DNA of 64,000 bases from Jannaschia maritima (GTDB taxonomy: Bacteria; Pseudomonadota; Alphaproteobacteria; Rhodobacterales; Rhodobacteraceae). The translations under genes and the position numbers were made by a program. The stretch covers positions 1 through 64,000 of the forward strand of contig NZ_JARGZA010000016.1 of the NCBI RefSeq assembly GCF_030973515.1, in the 5' to 3' direction. The notes under the pieces are model-generated. The model was not told where the DNA came from, did no database searches, and saw only the letters and a list, made by a program, of their open reading frames with translations. Shown here piece by piece: positions 33,928 through 43,321 of the stretch; within the stretch, counting starts at the first letter, position 1; each line of letters starts with the position of its first letter.

Positions 33928-34997
33928 AGGACACCGCGACCACCGCCCGCACGGCCGCCCCGCAGGTCCGCATCAAGGGGCTGTACAAGATCTTCGGGCC
34001 CCGATCGAAGCAGATGATGGCCCATGTCGACGCGGGCATGGGCAAGGCCGAGCTGCTGGAGAAGCATCAGCACGTGCTGGGCCTGCAGGACATCGACGTC
34101 GACATGCACGCGGGCCAGATCACGGTCGTGATGGGCCTGTCGGGTTCGGGCAAGTCGACCCTGATCCGCCACCTGAACCTGTTGATCGAGCCGACGGCGG
34201 GCGTGGTGGAGGTGGACGGCGTCGACGTCACCAGCCTGAACGAATCCGCCCTGCGGGAGATGCGGCGCAAGAAGATGTCGATGGTGTTCCAGAAGTTCGC
34301 GCTGCTGCCGCACCGGACGGTCCTGGACAACGCCGCCATGCCCCTGGAGGTGCAGGGCATCGACGCGGCCACCCGCGAGGCGGAGGGGCGCAAGTGGCTG
34401 GAGCGCGTGGGCCTGGGCGGCTACGAAGGCCGTTATCCCCACCAGCTGTCGGGCGGCATGCAGCAGCGCGTCGGCATCGCCCGCGCGCTGACGTCCAACA
34501 GCGACATCATGCTGATGGACGAGGCGTTCAGCGCGCTGGACCCCCTGATCCGCACCGACATGCAGGACCTGCTGCTGGAGCTGCAGAAGGAGCTGCACAA
34601 GACCATCGTCTTCATTACGCACGATCTGGACGAGGCGCTGAAGCTGGCCGACCACCTGGTCATCCTGAACGACGGCGCCGTGGTGCAGCAGGGCGAGCCG
34701 CAGCACATCCTGCTGAACCCCGCGGACCCCTACATCGAGGACTTCGTCAGCGACATCAACCGCGCCCGCGTCCTGCGCGTCCGGTCCGTGATGCACGACG
34801 AGCCGAAGGGCCGCCCGGTCGCGGGCGATGTCGACGCGAACGCCACGCTGGAATCGCTGATCGCCATGTCGGGGGGCGAGACCAACCTCGCCTATCGCGT
34901 GATGCAGGACGGGCAGATCGTGGGCGAGATCGACATGGCCGACCTAGTGCGCGCCCTCGTTCCCCGCGTTTCCGAAGGCACGGCCCGGACGACCTGA
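33924..34997 (+). CDS. Glycine betaine/choline-type ABC transporter ATP-binding protein (ProV-like)
   Basis: ATPase (357 aa) with the ProV-type N-terminal extension before the ABC domain (KIFGPRSKQMMAHVDAGMGK...), Walker A GLSGSGKST, signature LSGGMQQRVGIARAL, Walker B IMLMDEAFSALD, and a C-terminal region after residue 280 in the position of a CBS-type sensor, though shorter. It is the last gene of the three-gene importer. A 132-base gap with alternating CG-rich runs follows before the convergent pirin gene. Confidence 0.93.
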   Translation: MKDTATTARTAAPQVRIKGLYKIFGPRSKQMMAHVDAGMGKAELLEKHQHVLGLQDIDVDMHAGQITVVMGLSGSGKSTLIRHLNLLIEPTAGVVEVDGVDVTSLNESALREMRRKKMSMVFQKFALLPHRTVLDNAAMPLEVQGIDAATREAEGRKWLERVGLGGYEGRYPHQLSGGMQQRVGIARALTSNSDIMLMDEAFSALDPLIRTDMQDLLLELQKELHKTIVFITHDLDEALKLADHLVILNDGAVVQQGEPQHILLNPADPYIEDFVSDINRARVLRVRSVMHDEPKGRPVAGDVDANATLESLIAMSGGETNLAYRVMQDGQIVGEIDMADLVRALVPRVSEGTARTT

Positions 34998-35129
34998 AGC
35001 CCGCCCCATCGGGGATGCGGGCGTCGCACGCCCCCCATGCGCCGGGGGTCGGACGGCGTCCGACCACGCGGGCGAGGGGTGAACGCGGGACGTCGCGGAC
35101 GCGCGCGCGGGGGACGCGCGCGCCGGCGC

Positions 35130-36098
35130 CTATGGGTAGTGCACGCCCCCTTCGGCGCGGACGACGCTGCGCCCCTTCTCGGGCAGGGGAATGAACTCCG
35201 CCTCGTCGCCAGGCACCGTGTCGAACCGGCCTCGGGCCCATTCCTCCTTCGCCATCTCGATCCGCTCCCGCCGGGAGGACACGAAGTTCCACCAGATGTA
35301 GCGCGGGCCGCCCATCGGCTCGCCGCCGAACACCATGTACCGGGCCGGTCCCGCCCCCACGGCGCGGACCGCGTGGGGGTCGCCGGGGCGCAGGACCAGC
35401 AGCTGACCCGGTTCGAACCGGTCGCCCGCGACCTCGATCTCGCCCGCTATCGTATAGATCGCGCGCTCGGTGTACTCGGCCTCGATCGGGGCCCGCGCCC
35501 CGGGTTGCAGCGTCACGTCGGCATAGAGCGAGGGCGACGCCACGGCCAGCGGGCTTTCCGCCCCCATCGCGCGCCCCGCGATCAGGCGCGCCTGGATCCC
35601 TTCGGCGTCGACGACCGGAAGATCGTCCGCGCCGTGATGGACGAAGGCGGGGTCCGATTCCTCCCGATCCTCCGGCAGGGCGATCCAGGTCTGCAGGCCG
35701 AACAGCCGCTGCCCGGAGGCCTTGCGTTCGTCGGATGTCCGTTCCGAGTGGACGATGCCCTTCCCGGCCTGCATCCAGTTCACCGCGCCGGGACGGATGG
35801 CCATGTCCGTTCCCAGCGAGTCGCGGTGCCGGATCTCGCCGTCGAGCAGATAGGTCAGCGTCGCCAGGTTGATGTGCGGATGGGGCCGGACGTCGATCCC
35901 CTCGTCGGTCAGGAACTCCGCCGGACCCATCTGGTCGAAGAAGATGAACGGTCCCACCATCTGGCGCTTGGAGGACGGCAGGGCGCGCCGGACCGTCATC
36001 TCGCCCAGATCGACGGCGCGCGGAACGATCAGGGTCTCGATCACGTCGCAGGCGGCGCGGTCGCCCAGGTTGGGGTCGGGGGCCGGGGCGAAGGACAT
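35130..36098 (-). CDS. Pirin family protein (bicupin)
   Basis: Two-cupin protein (322 aa). The N-terminal metal site is visible in PHPHINLATLTYLLDGEIRHRDS (two His before and one after the strand), and the C-terminal cupin ends with GGEPMGGPRYIWWNFVSSRRERI, a pirin hallmark. Bacterial pirins such as YhhW can act as quercetin dioxygenases, but most have unknown roles. ATG at 36098 preceded by GGGAGACG on the minus strand. It diverges from no gene directly; the Crp/Fnr gene follows upstream on the same strand with 109 bases between. Confidence 0.9.
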   Translation of the reverse strand: MSFAPAPDPNLGDRAACDVIETLIVPRAVDLGEMTVRRALPSSKRQMVGPFIFFDQMGPAEFLTDEGIDVRPHPHINLATLTYLLDGEIRHRDSLGTDMAIRPGAVNWMQAGKGIVHSERTSDERKASGQRLFGLQTWIALPEDREESDPAFVHHGADDLPVVDAEGIQARLIAGRAMGAESPLAVASPSLYADVTLQPGARAPIEAEYTERAIYTIAGEIEVAGDRFEPGQLLVLRPGDPHAVRAVGAGPARYMVFGGEPMGGPRYIWWNFVSSRRERIEMAKEEWARGRFDTVPGDEAEFIPLPEKGRSVVRAEGGVHYP

Positions 36099-36207
36099 GG
36101 TTCGTCTCCCACTATGGTGACGCCGCGGCTGCGGCATGACCGGCAACTTGGGTCGTGGGTCCCCCATCGGCAACGTCCGCCCGCGCACGCGCCCTGTGCG
36201 GGCGTCC

Positions 36208-36996
36208 TCAGCCGGTGCCGCCCCGCCAGATATCGAGGAAGTCGGCCTCGTACTGGCCCACCGCCACGAGCTTCGGGTGGTTCACGATCGTCACGCGGCC
36301 GTCGCGGACGGTGCAGCATTCGGCTTCGCGCAGCTCGCGGATGACGCGGTTCACATGGACGGGCGACATGCCGCAGGCTTCCCCGAGGTCGGTCTGCGTC
36401 AGGGGCAGGTCGAAGCCGTCCGCGTCGGCGAGCCCCGCCAGGGTCAGGCGGGAGTGGAGCTCGCACACGAAGTTCGCCACCCGCGCGGAGGCGCGCAGCG
36501 CGCCGACCCGGAACGACCAGTAGCGGTGGATCGCGGCGTCCACCACCGTCTGGGCCCACAGCGTCAGCGCGACGTCGGGGTGCTCGCGCAGGAGGGCGCG
36601 CAGGTTCGCGTGGGGGAAGACGGCCAGCTCGACATCCGTCATCGCGGTGACGTCGTGGTCCAGGACGCCCACCGGAAAGCTGTGGAGGTCCACGAAGTCG
36701 CCGGGCACCTCCAACGCCACCATCTCGCGCAGGTCGCGGTGGGGGCCCGGGACGTGGCGGCCCACGATGCCGTTCATCAGGTACAGCGACCGGTCCAGCG
36801 CCTCGCCCTTGCGGCTGATCAACGTCTTCGCCGGCACCTTCGCGACATAGGCGCAGGCGTCCCGGATGACCCGCCACTCCGCGTCCGTTATGCGCAACGC
36901 CAGGCCCCGGCGGTCCGGCTTGCCCGGACCGGCGCCGGGATGCGCCGCCGCGGTCAAGGGGATCGCGTCGCTGGTCAGTTCCGTCCGCCTGGGCAT
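36208..36996 (-). CDS. Crp/Fnr family transcriptional regulator
   Basis: A 262-aa regulator with an N-terminal cyclic-nucleotide-binding-like jelly roll (about 45-150) and a C-terminal winged helix (LTQTDLGEACGMSPVHVNRVIRELREAE, about 200-228). The N-terminal sensor has no four-cysteine Fnr cluster, so direct oxygen sensing is unlikely; the effector is unknown. Its ATG overlaps the last glycosyltransferase stop by one base (TGATG), so it is the fourth gene of the glycosyltransferase operon and may regulate it. Confidence 0.9.
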   Translation of the reverse strand: MPRRTELTSDAIPLTAAAHPGAGPGKPDRRGLALRITDAEWRVIRDACAYVAKVPAKTLISRKGEALDRSLYLMNGIVGRHVPGPHRDLREMVALEVPGDFVDLHSFPVGVLDHDVTAMTDVELAVFPHANLRALLREHPDVALTLWAQTVVDAAIHRYWSFRVGALRASARVANFVCELHSRLTLAGLADADGFDLPLTQTDLGEACGMSPVHVNRVIRELREAECCTVRDGRVTIVNHPKLVAVGQYEADFLDIWRGGTG

Positions 36997-38141
36997 CAGG
37001 CGACCCGACGATCCGGCACGGCGACGTCCAGCTCGATCCGGGGGAAGGATGGCGGTGCGAACGCGTCCCATCTGGCCGCCACGGCCTCGCGGTACGACTG
37101 TTCCAACCGATCGGTCATGCGATCCAGCGTGAAGCGGTCCATCACGCGGGCACGGCAGGCCCTGCGCGGCAGGTCCATCGCGGCCCGCAACGCCCGGGCC
37201 AACGCGGGCGCGTCGTGCGCCGGGGCATAGGTGCCGCAGGACCCGATCACCTCGCGCACGGCGCCGTTCTCGATGCTCGCGACCGGCAGGCCGGTGGCCA
37301 TGGCCTCGATGGCGACGAGGCCGAACGGCTCGTCCCACAACGGGGTGAACAGCATCGCGGAGGCTCGCCCGATCTCCCGCGCGAGGTCCGCGCCGCGCAG
37401 ATGGCCGCCATAGCGGATGTCGGCGGTCAGGTGCGGCTTCACCTCGTCCTGGAAGTAGTCGCGATGCTCGATGGTCCCGAACAGCGTCAGGGGCACGCCC
37501 GCGATGGCGGCGGCCCGCACCGCCAGGTGAGTGCCCTTGTTCGGCGTGATGCGCCCCGACCAGACCGCGGTTCCGTCGCCCTGCGGCACGAAGGGCCAGG
37601 CGTCGGGATCGATGCCGTTCCACACGACCGACGCCTGCGCGGGCGGCGTGGCGGGCCACCACCGCCGGGCCTGCACGCGCGACGTCACCGTGAAGCGGGT
37701 CCAGGGCGTCGCGCTCTCGTGGACGGCGCGGCGCAGGGCGTCGAAGGGGGGCACGTGCAGGGAGGTCACGGTGGGCATCCGCATCGCCGCCCCCAGACGG
37801 GGTGGATAGCGATGCAGGCTGTTGTTGTGGATTACGTCGAAGCCCCCCGACAGGAGGTCGCGCGCCGCGCCGGCGAAGGCGAGGTCCTGGTGCGCGTTCA
37901 ATTCCGGCGTGTCGTGGTAGCGATGCCATGGGTGGGTGTGGTCGTAATGCGACCCGACCACCGGATGGACCGTGACGCCCCGGGGGGCGCCGTCCGCGCT
38001 GTCGCCGCTGGCGAACAGGGTCACGTCGTGCCCTCGTGCGGCCAGGCGTTCCGCCAGGTGCCAGGTATGCGCCTCCATGCCACCCGCGAAGGGGGGCGCG
38101 ATGGGATGGCGGATGTGGCCGACCAGCGCGATCCGCATCAT
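36996..38141 (-). CDS. Glycosyltransferase family 4
   Basis: GT-B fold glycosyltransferase (381 aa). The acceptor-domain opening MRIALVGHIRHPIAPPFAGGMEAHTWHLAERLAARGHDVTLF is typical of GT4 enzymes, and the donor domain carries SGRITPNKGTHLAVRAA and the E-x7-E region in DEPFGLVAIEAMATGLPV. No membrane segment is seen. It starts with ATG at 38141 in a four-base overlap with the preceding fused glycosyltransferase. The sugar donor and acceptor are unknown. Confidence 0.9.
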   Translation of the reverse strand: MMRIALVGHIRHPIAPPFAGGMEAHTWHLAERLAARGHDVTLFASGDSADGAPRGVTVHPVVGSHYDHTHPWHRYHDTPELNAHQDLAFAGAARDLLSGGFDVIHNNSLHRYPPRLGAAMRMPTVTSLHVPPFDALRRAVHESATPWTRFTVTSRVQARRWWPATPPAQASVVWNGIDPDAWPFVPQGDGTAVWSGRITPNKGTHLAVRAAAIAGVPLTLFGTIEHRDYFQDEVKPHLTADIRYGGHLRGADLAREIGRASAMLFTPLWDEPFGLVAIEAMATGLPVASIENGAVREVIGSCGTYAPAHDAPALARALRAAMDLPRRACRARVMDRFTLDRMTDRLEQSYREAVAARWDAFAPPSFPRIELDVAVPDRRVA

Positions 38142-40288
38142 TCGGCCGCCAAACGGGGGGCGGGCTCCAGCAGGCGTTCCTGTTCGGCGACCATCGCGGC
38201 ATGGCGTTCGTCCGCGGAGGCATAGGTCCGGCGAACGCCGTCCGCCGCGGCGCGCGCGTCCTCCAGCCGGCGGATCACCGGGCCGGTCGCGGCATAGGGC
38301 ATGTCGGGCCGTTGGGCGCAGAGGGCATAGTCCGCCTCGTTCGGTTCGCGCAGGATGCGCAGGCCGCTCCGCGTGTTCTCGATCAGGCCCATCATCGCGA
38401 ACCCGTGCAGCCAATGCTCCATTGTGCGATGACCCCATTTTTCGGCGAAGATCTCGGTGTTGCGCAGGATCGACGCGACGTGATGGATCGGCGGCATGCA
38501 ATGCGTGTGGTGCTGATGGAACGACCGCGCCCCGCGCAGCCACCAGATCGGAATGCCCTTGGCGTCCAGCGACTTGCCGAAGTCCGTGTCCTCGCCGCCA
38601 TAGCCCACGAACCGCTCGTCGAAGCCGCCCGTCGCGGCCCAGTCGTCGCGATGCATGGCGAAGGTCAGCGACCAGAAGCAGCGGTAGTCCTCGCATCGCT
38701 TGCGCGCCGTCGCCGGCGGGCCCTGGCGGTCGGAATGGCGCACGGCGACCTTCTCAAAATGGTCGTAGGTCCAACCGTCCCTCGCGGCGCCGGCGGGCAG
38801 GTACAGGACCTCGCCCATGGTCAGGCCGTCCCCCTTCCGCGTCCCCTTGACGTAGTCGCCGACCAGGTCCGGATGCGGGATGCAGTCGACGTCCAGGAAG
38901 ATGAGCACGTCGCCCTCGGCCGCGTTCGCGACCGTGTTCCGGGCACGGGCCAGGGGCAGTTCGTGGTCGGTGACGTGGATCTGCCGGATCGGGAAGGAGG
39001 TCTCCGGCAGGTCCTCGTAGGGCTCGTCCTGCATGACGCCGATCACCAACTCCTTCGGTCGATGATGCTGCCGCATCAGTCCGAGGATCACGTTGCGCAG
39101 ATGTGCCTCCCGTCCGCGGGCGAGCGTGAGCACGGATGCGGGGGTCGGGGGAAGGCGGTCGGTCATTGCAGGCTCCGGTCTCTGGGGGGTGGGGGCATCC
39201 AGGCGTTCGGCCAGTTCCTCGAGCCACCCGGCCACGTGGGCGGCGGCATCCGGGCGGACCATGGACGTCTGGAGGATCGGGTCGTGCGTCGCGCGAGCGG
39301 CGTCCAGCGCGGCCCGCCACGCATGGGCGGATGACGGCAGGTGCGGCACGTGATGCACCGCGCCGGCGGCCTGCAGGGCGCGGGCCTTCTCGACCTGTTC
39401 GTCGAAGTAGCGCCATTCCGGCACGGCCAGCCAGGGCACGCCCGCGGCGAGGATCTGCTGGCAGGTTGTGTTCCCGGTCGAAGCGACGACCAGGTCCGCG
39501 GCGGCCAGCCAGCGGGGGACGTCGTCGACCCAGCCGCGGTGTTCCAGATTGGCGGGTTCGGTCGCGTGCCAATCGCGCGCGACCTGGCCCAGGGTGATCC
39601 AGCGCGCCCGCGGCGTCGCGCGCGCGCCGACGCCCAGGGGTGCGCCCGCAAAGCCGCCGCCGCCGCCGCCCGACAGGACGACCACGATCTCCTCGGACGG
39701 GTCCAGGCCCAAGGCGCGGCGCGCGTCGGCACGGGCGGGCATGGCGGTATCGACGCCGAGCCCGCCCGCGAAGACGGACTTGGCGCGCATCGCGGGTGTC
39801 CAGTCCGCTTGCGCCAGACGTTCGTCGCAGGGCACGATCAGGCCCGCCGCCCCGTCATAGGCCGCGCGGTGACCCGCATCGCCGCGATCGCCATGTTGCA
39901 GCACCTTCACGTGCGGGACCGAGCAGATCCGCGCCAGTTGCGCCACTTCGGCGGACACGTCGCAGACGATCAGCGCCGGGTCGGCCTCCGCGAACCAGCC
40001 CGCCAGGGTGCCCATCGCAGCGCGGATGCCCGGCCAGCCGACCGGCGCGCAGTGGAGGGTGTCGGGCGTGGCGATCCAATCGGCGGGACGCTCGTCGCCC
40101 CTAGGCTCGAACAGCGACGGGATGGGGACGATCCGCGCGCGGTCAGGCAACAGGCCGTCCAGCATCTCGGGGCGTGCGCAGAACACGGTCGCGGGGCGCG
40201 ACGCGGGAAGCGCGTGCAGGATGGCGGCGCACCGCTCGGCATGCCCGCGCCCCTGGTGGTGCAGGAAGTATCCGAAGGGACGGGTCAC
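38138..40288 (-). CDS. Fused glycosyltransferase: MurG-like GT-B domain + GT2-type GT-A domain
   Basis: One uninterrupted 716-aa reading frame. Residues 1-370 form a GT-B, MGT/MurG-like transferase (FGYFLHHQGRGHAERC start; GGGGGGF turn; ASTGNTTCQQILAAGVPWLAVPE donor region). Residues 375-716 form a GT-A family 2 transferase with ILGLMRQHHRPKELVIGV, the D-x-D metal site in FLDVDCIP, GGFDERFVGYGGEDTDF and a histidine-rich SFHQHHTH segment. GTG start overlaps the sucrose-type synthase stop by four bases. An internal ATG at codon 375 (39166) has CCGGAG upstream, so the GT-A half might also be made separately; no stop separates the domains. Confidence 0.82.
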   Translation of the reverse strand: MTRPFGYFLHHQGRGHAERCAAILHALPASRPATVFCARPEMLDGLLPDRARIVPIPSLFEPRGDERPADWIATPDTLHCAPVGWPGIRAAMGTLAGWFAEADPALIVCDVSAEVAQLARICSVPHVKVLQHGDRGDAGHRAAYDGAAGLIVPCDERLAQADWTPAMRAKSVFAGGLGVDTAMPARADARRALGLDPSEEIVVVLSGGGGGGFAGAPLGVGARATPRARWITLGQVARDWHATEPANLEHRGWVDDVPRWLAAADLVVASTGNTTCQQILAAGVPWLAVPEWRYFDEQVEKARALQAAGAVHHVPHLPSSAHAWRAALDAARATHDPILQTSMVRPDAAAHVAGWLEELAERLDAPTPQRPEPAMTDRLPPTPASVLTLARGREAHLRNVILGLMRQHHRPKELVIGVMQDEPYEDLPETSFPIRQIHVTDHELPLARARNTVANAAEGDVLIFLDVDCIPHPDLVGDYVKGTRKGDGLTMGEVLYLPAGAARDGWTYDHFEKVAVRHSDRQGPPATARKRCEDYRCFWSLTFAMHRDDWAATGGFDERFVGYGGEDTDFGKSLDAKGIPIWWLRGARSFHQHHTHCMPPIHHVASILRNTEIFAEKWGHRTMEHWLHGFAMMGLIENTRSGLRILREPNEADYALCAQRPDMPYAATGPVIRRLEDARAAADGVRRTYASADERHAAMVAEQERLLEPAPRLAAE

Positions 40289-42330
40289 GCCGACACCGCC
40301 ACCGGCACGGCCGTCCTGGCCAGCCCCAGGCGGACCAGCCCTTCCATCACGCCATCGGCGTTGTGCGCCGCCGTGCGATGCAGCCGGTCGGACGCGGGCA
40401 GGCGGTCCAGTTCCGGCAGGGCGTTGCCCACGACGATGGCCCGGCCGCAGGCGCGCAGCATGTCCAGGTCGTTGCCGCTGTCGCCCGCCGCGATGCAGTC
40501 GTCCAGCCCCAGCCCCAGCCGCGACGCGGCCGCCTCGACCGCCGCGGCCTTGCCGCCCTGGGGGGCCAGCACGTCGATCAGCCGACCGTGGGACGGCACC
40601 ACGCGGGCCGACAGGCCGGCCCGGCGCAGGACGGCGCGCAGTCGGACCGCCTCGGCCGCGTCGCCGAAGCAGGCCAGCTTCCACCGGCGCTGCTCCACCT
40701 CGGGCTGCATCGCGGCCCCGGCGTCCCGCAGGGCCGCCAGCACGGCATCGCGGTCCCAGTCCCGGGACAGGCGCGCAGCATAGTCGGGGCACAAGTGCAG
40801 GCGTCCGTCCGTGCCGCGGACGTGGAGTTCCGTGCCCACCGCGCTGATGAACGCGTCGGGCTGCGGCAGGTGCCAGTCGTCCAGCACGCGCCGCGCCTCG
40901 CTGATGCAGCGGCCCGTCGCCACGACGTAGGACACGGTCCGCCGCGCGGCCCAGTCGCGGAACGCGTCCGCGCCCGCGGGCGAGCCCGTCAGCGTTCCGT
41001 CGATGTCGCAGGCCAGCAGCGCAACGGCATGCGACGCGGGCCGCGCCGGGGTCGCGATCCTGCGATAGACCATCTGCGCCCGATCGGCCCAGCGGTCCCA
41101 GTCGAACCGTCCGATCCGATGAAGGCCCGCCCCAGACGCGGCGTTCCACCCGGCCGGGTCGTCGAGGAGGGATCGGATGGCGGCGGCGATGGCGTCGTCG
41201 TCGGTGGGATCCACAAGGCGGCCGTTGCCCAGCGTCGCGACGATGTCGGAGGGTCCGCCCGCCCGCGTGGCGACGACGGGGAGGCCGGCGATCGCGGCTT
41301 CCAGAAGGGTCAGGCCGAAGGGTTCATGCAGGGCGGGGTTCACGAACACGCCGCGCCGTTCGGCGGCCAGGCGGTACATCTGCGCCACGGTGCCCATCGC
41401 GTGGCGGGGGGGCAGCGCGATGCGGCCCGGGTGCCGGGCGGCGATGCGCTCCAACTCGGCGATGACGGCGGCCGTTTCGCGGGTGGTCGCGATGCCGGGG
41501 CCCCGCTGCCCGGCCAGGATCACCAGGTTCGCCCTTTCATGGAGCGCGGGGTCGGCGGCGTAGGCGCGGGCCAGCGCGACGAGGTTCTTCTTCCGCACGG
41601 GCCGCGCGATGGCCAGGATCATCGGACGCGACGGATCGTCCAGCATCCCGTCCACCAGGGGGCGCGCGTCGCCCGTGCCGTCCGGCCCGGTCGCGTCCTC
41701 GACGCCCGGAGGGATGCGATGGACACGGCCGGCGACGTCGACGTCGTAGCCTTCGACCTGACGCTCCGCCTCGTCGCGCGACGACACGACGACGGCCGCG
41801 GAGCGGCGCAGCGCGTCGCGCTCCGACTCGATCCGGGCCGCGAGCGCGGCGCCCATCGGGGCCCCCATCGCGCCGCGCTTGTCGACGCCCAGCGAATGGG
41901 GAGTATAGACGACCGGTATGCCGAACCGACGGGCGGCCTCCCGCACCACGGCCGCGGCATCGGCGAAGTGGGCGTGGATCACGTCCGGGCGGGCGTCCAT
42001 CGACGCCAGCAGATCTTCGAACGCATCCGCCAGCGCCGGACGTTCGGCGACGAGTTCTTCCTTGGCGAGATAGTCGGTGCGGGGGGTCGGAAGCCGCAGG
42101 ATCCGCATCTTCGCGCCGATCGGCTGTTCGGTGCGGCGATGGTCCGACCCGAGCGCGGGGTCGTCGAAGGCCCGCGTGACGATGTCCACGCGATCGACGT
42201 CGCAACGGCGCGCCTGCGCCCGCGCGGCGCCCAGGATGTACGCGATGTGCCCGCCGGTGTCCTCGGTGATCCCGTAGGGCGTGTCGGGATAGGTCAGGCA
42301 ACCGCCAAGGGCGATGTGCAGGATGTTCAT
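40285..42330 (-). CDS. Sucrose-phosphate synthase/phosphatase-like bifunctional protein (GT4 + HAD)
   Basis: A 681-aa protein: an N-terminal GT4 synthase (1-435) with the SPS-type E-D-T-G-G-H-I-A-Y opening (residues 23-31) and the E-x7-E donor motif in LHEPFGLTLLEAA, fused to a HAD-superfamily sucrose-phosphatase domain starting at DIDGT (442-446) and ending with GDSGND (626-631). Such fusions make sucrose from UDP-glucose and fructose-6-phosphate; the related mannosylfructose-phosphate pair MfpsA/MfppB is an alternative. A compatible-solute or carbohydrate-acceptor role is likely. ATG at 42330 follows GGGAG and heads a four-gene overlapping operon. Confidence 0.87.
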   Translation of the reverse strand: MNILHIALGGCLTYPDTPYGITEDTGGHIAYILGAARAQARRCDVDRVDIVTRAFDDPALGSDHRRTEQPIGAKMRILRLPTPRTDYLAKEELVAERPALADAFEDLLASMDARPDVIHAHFADAAAVVREAARRFGIPVVYTPHSLGVDKRGAMGAPMGAALAARIESERDALRRSAAVVVSSRDEAERQVEGYDVDVAGRVHRIPPGVEDATGPDGTGDARPLVDGMLDDPSRPMILAIARPVRKKNLVALARAYAADPALHERANLVILAGQRGPGIATTRETAAVIAELERIAARHPGRIALPPRHAMGTVAQMYRLAAERRGVFVNPALHEPFGLTLLEAAIAGLPVVATRAGGPSDIVATLGNGRLVDPTDDDAIAAAIRSLLDDPAGWNAASGAGLHRIGRFDWDRWADRAQMVYRRIATPARPASHAVALLACDIDGTLTGSPAGADAFRDWAARRTVSYVVATGRCISEARRVLDDWHLPQPDAFISAVGTELHVRGTDGRLHLCPDYAARLSRDWDRDAVLAALRDAGAAMQPEVEQRRWKLACFGDAAEAVRLRAVLRRAGLSARVVPSHGRLIDVLAPQGGKAAAVEAAASRLGLGLDDCIAAGDSGNDLDMLRACGRAIVVGNALPELDRLPASDRLHRTAAHNADGVMEGLVRLGLARTAVPVAVSA

Positions 42331-42419
42331 CGTGCGCTCCCACTCGCTGCGGGGAAAAGCGCATGGGAGGGGGAGGGGTTCCCGGGGGGAGGGGATTGTT
42401 TTTCCTTGTTCCTATAGCG

Positions 42420-42445
42420 CCTTGTGCGAAACCAACGAAACAAGG
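42420..42445. terminator. Stem-loop in the divergent promoter region of the glycosyltransferase operon and sulfotransferase gene
   Basis: CCTTGT (42420-42425) and ACAAGG (42440-42445) are perfect complements separated by 14 bases, in the AT-richer 166-base gap between the divergent sucrose-type synthase and sulfotransferase genes. It could be an operator or a weak RNA hairpin; terminator is the nearest available class, not a firm call. Confidence 0.25.
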
Positions 42446-42496
42446 TGATTCGCGGCTAAAGCGTTTGAGGGTGTTAATTGTTAGGATGGCACGGCG

Positions 42497-43300
42497 TTGA
42501 CGATCCCCCACCGTTACCTATTCGTCGGCGGCCTGCATCGCTCCGGAACCAGCCTGACGGCACGGCTGGCCGCAACCGTTCCGGGCGTCGCGGGGATCGA
42601 GGACGCCCCCGTTCCGGAGAACGAGGGCGTGTACCTGCAGGGCGCGATCCCGCACGACGCCCTGGCGGGGCGGCCGATGCACTTCGCCACCGATCCCGAC
42701 CAGCACCTGACCGAGGCCCATCCGCTGAACCGGCTGGACACGCGCGACCGCCTGGCCGCCGACTGGGACCCCTGGTTCGCCCCCGCGCCGTGGCGGGTCG
42801 AGAAGTCCCCCGTCAACCTGACCCGGATGCGGCTGCTGCAGCAACTGTTCCCGCTGTCCCAGTTCGTCGTCGTCCTGCGCCATCCGGAGGCCGTCGCCGC
42901 CGCCGTCGCGAAGTGGGTCGACGCGACCGCGACCGCGTCGATCGACCATTGGCTGGAGGCGCACGAGCGCGTGCAGGCCGATCTGCGCCATCTGCACAGC
43001 GCGATGGTCCTGCGATACGAGGACGTGGTCGCGGATCCCGCCCGGGCCCGCGCCGCGCTGGCGGCCTTCCTGTCGTCGCCGCCCGCGGACGCCCCGCTGG
43101 GGGAGGCCGTGCGCGACGGCAACGCGGATTACGACGGCGCCCACGTCATGGACCCGCTTCAGTCGCGCCGCGCGGGCGCCTGGGGCTATGGCCCCGGGCT
43201 GGCCGTGGACGAAGCTTGGCGCCCTCCCGTGCGGCATCCCCTGCGCGCCGTCCGCGAGCGCGTGACGGCGGCATGGGGCGGCCCCGCTCGACAGGTCTAG
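42497..43300 (+). CDS. Sulfotransferase family protein
   Basis: A 267-aa soluble protein with the PAPS-binding P-loop-like motif near its N-terminus (GGLHRSGTSLTARL) and the 3'-phosphate-binding stretch VVVLRHPEAVAAAVAKW around residue 130, both typical of bacterial sulfotransferases. It begins with TTG at 42497, with AGGA ten bases upstream; no better start exists because an in-frame stop lies just upstream. Next to three glycosyltransferase genes, it may sulfate a glycan or glycolipid made by them, which is an inference from position. Confidence 0.82.
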   Translation: MTIPHRYLFVGGLHRSGTSLTARLAATVPGVAGIEDAPVPENEGVYLQGAIPHDALAGRPMHFATDPDQHLTEAHPLNRLDTRDRLAADWDPWFAPAPWRVEKSPVNLTRMRLLQQLFPLSQFVVVLRHPEAVAAAVAKWVDATATASIDHWLEAHERVQADLRHLHSAMVLRYEDVVADPARARAALAAFLSSPPADAPLGEAVRDGNADYDGAHVMDPLQSRRAGAWGYGPGLAVDEAWRPPVRHPLRAVRERVTAAWGGPARQV

Positions 43301-43321
43301 GATCGGATGGCGCCGTCCGGG

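Noticed and set aside
35030-35129. CG-rich alternating runs after the ProV-like gene as a special Z-DNA or recombination element
   Set aside because: Short, and explained by the high GC content and possible terminator structure of two convergent genes.
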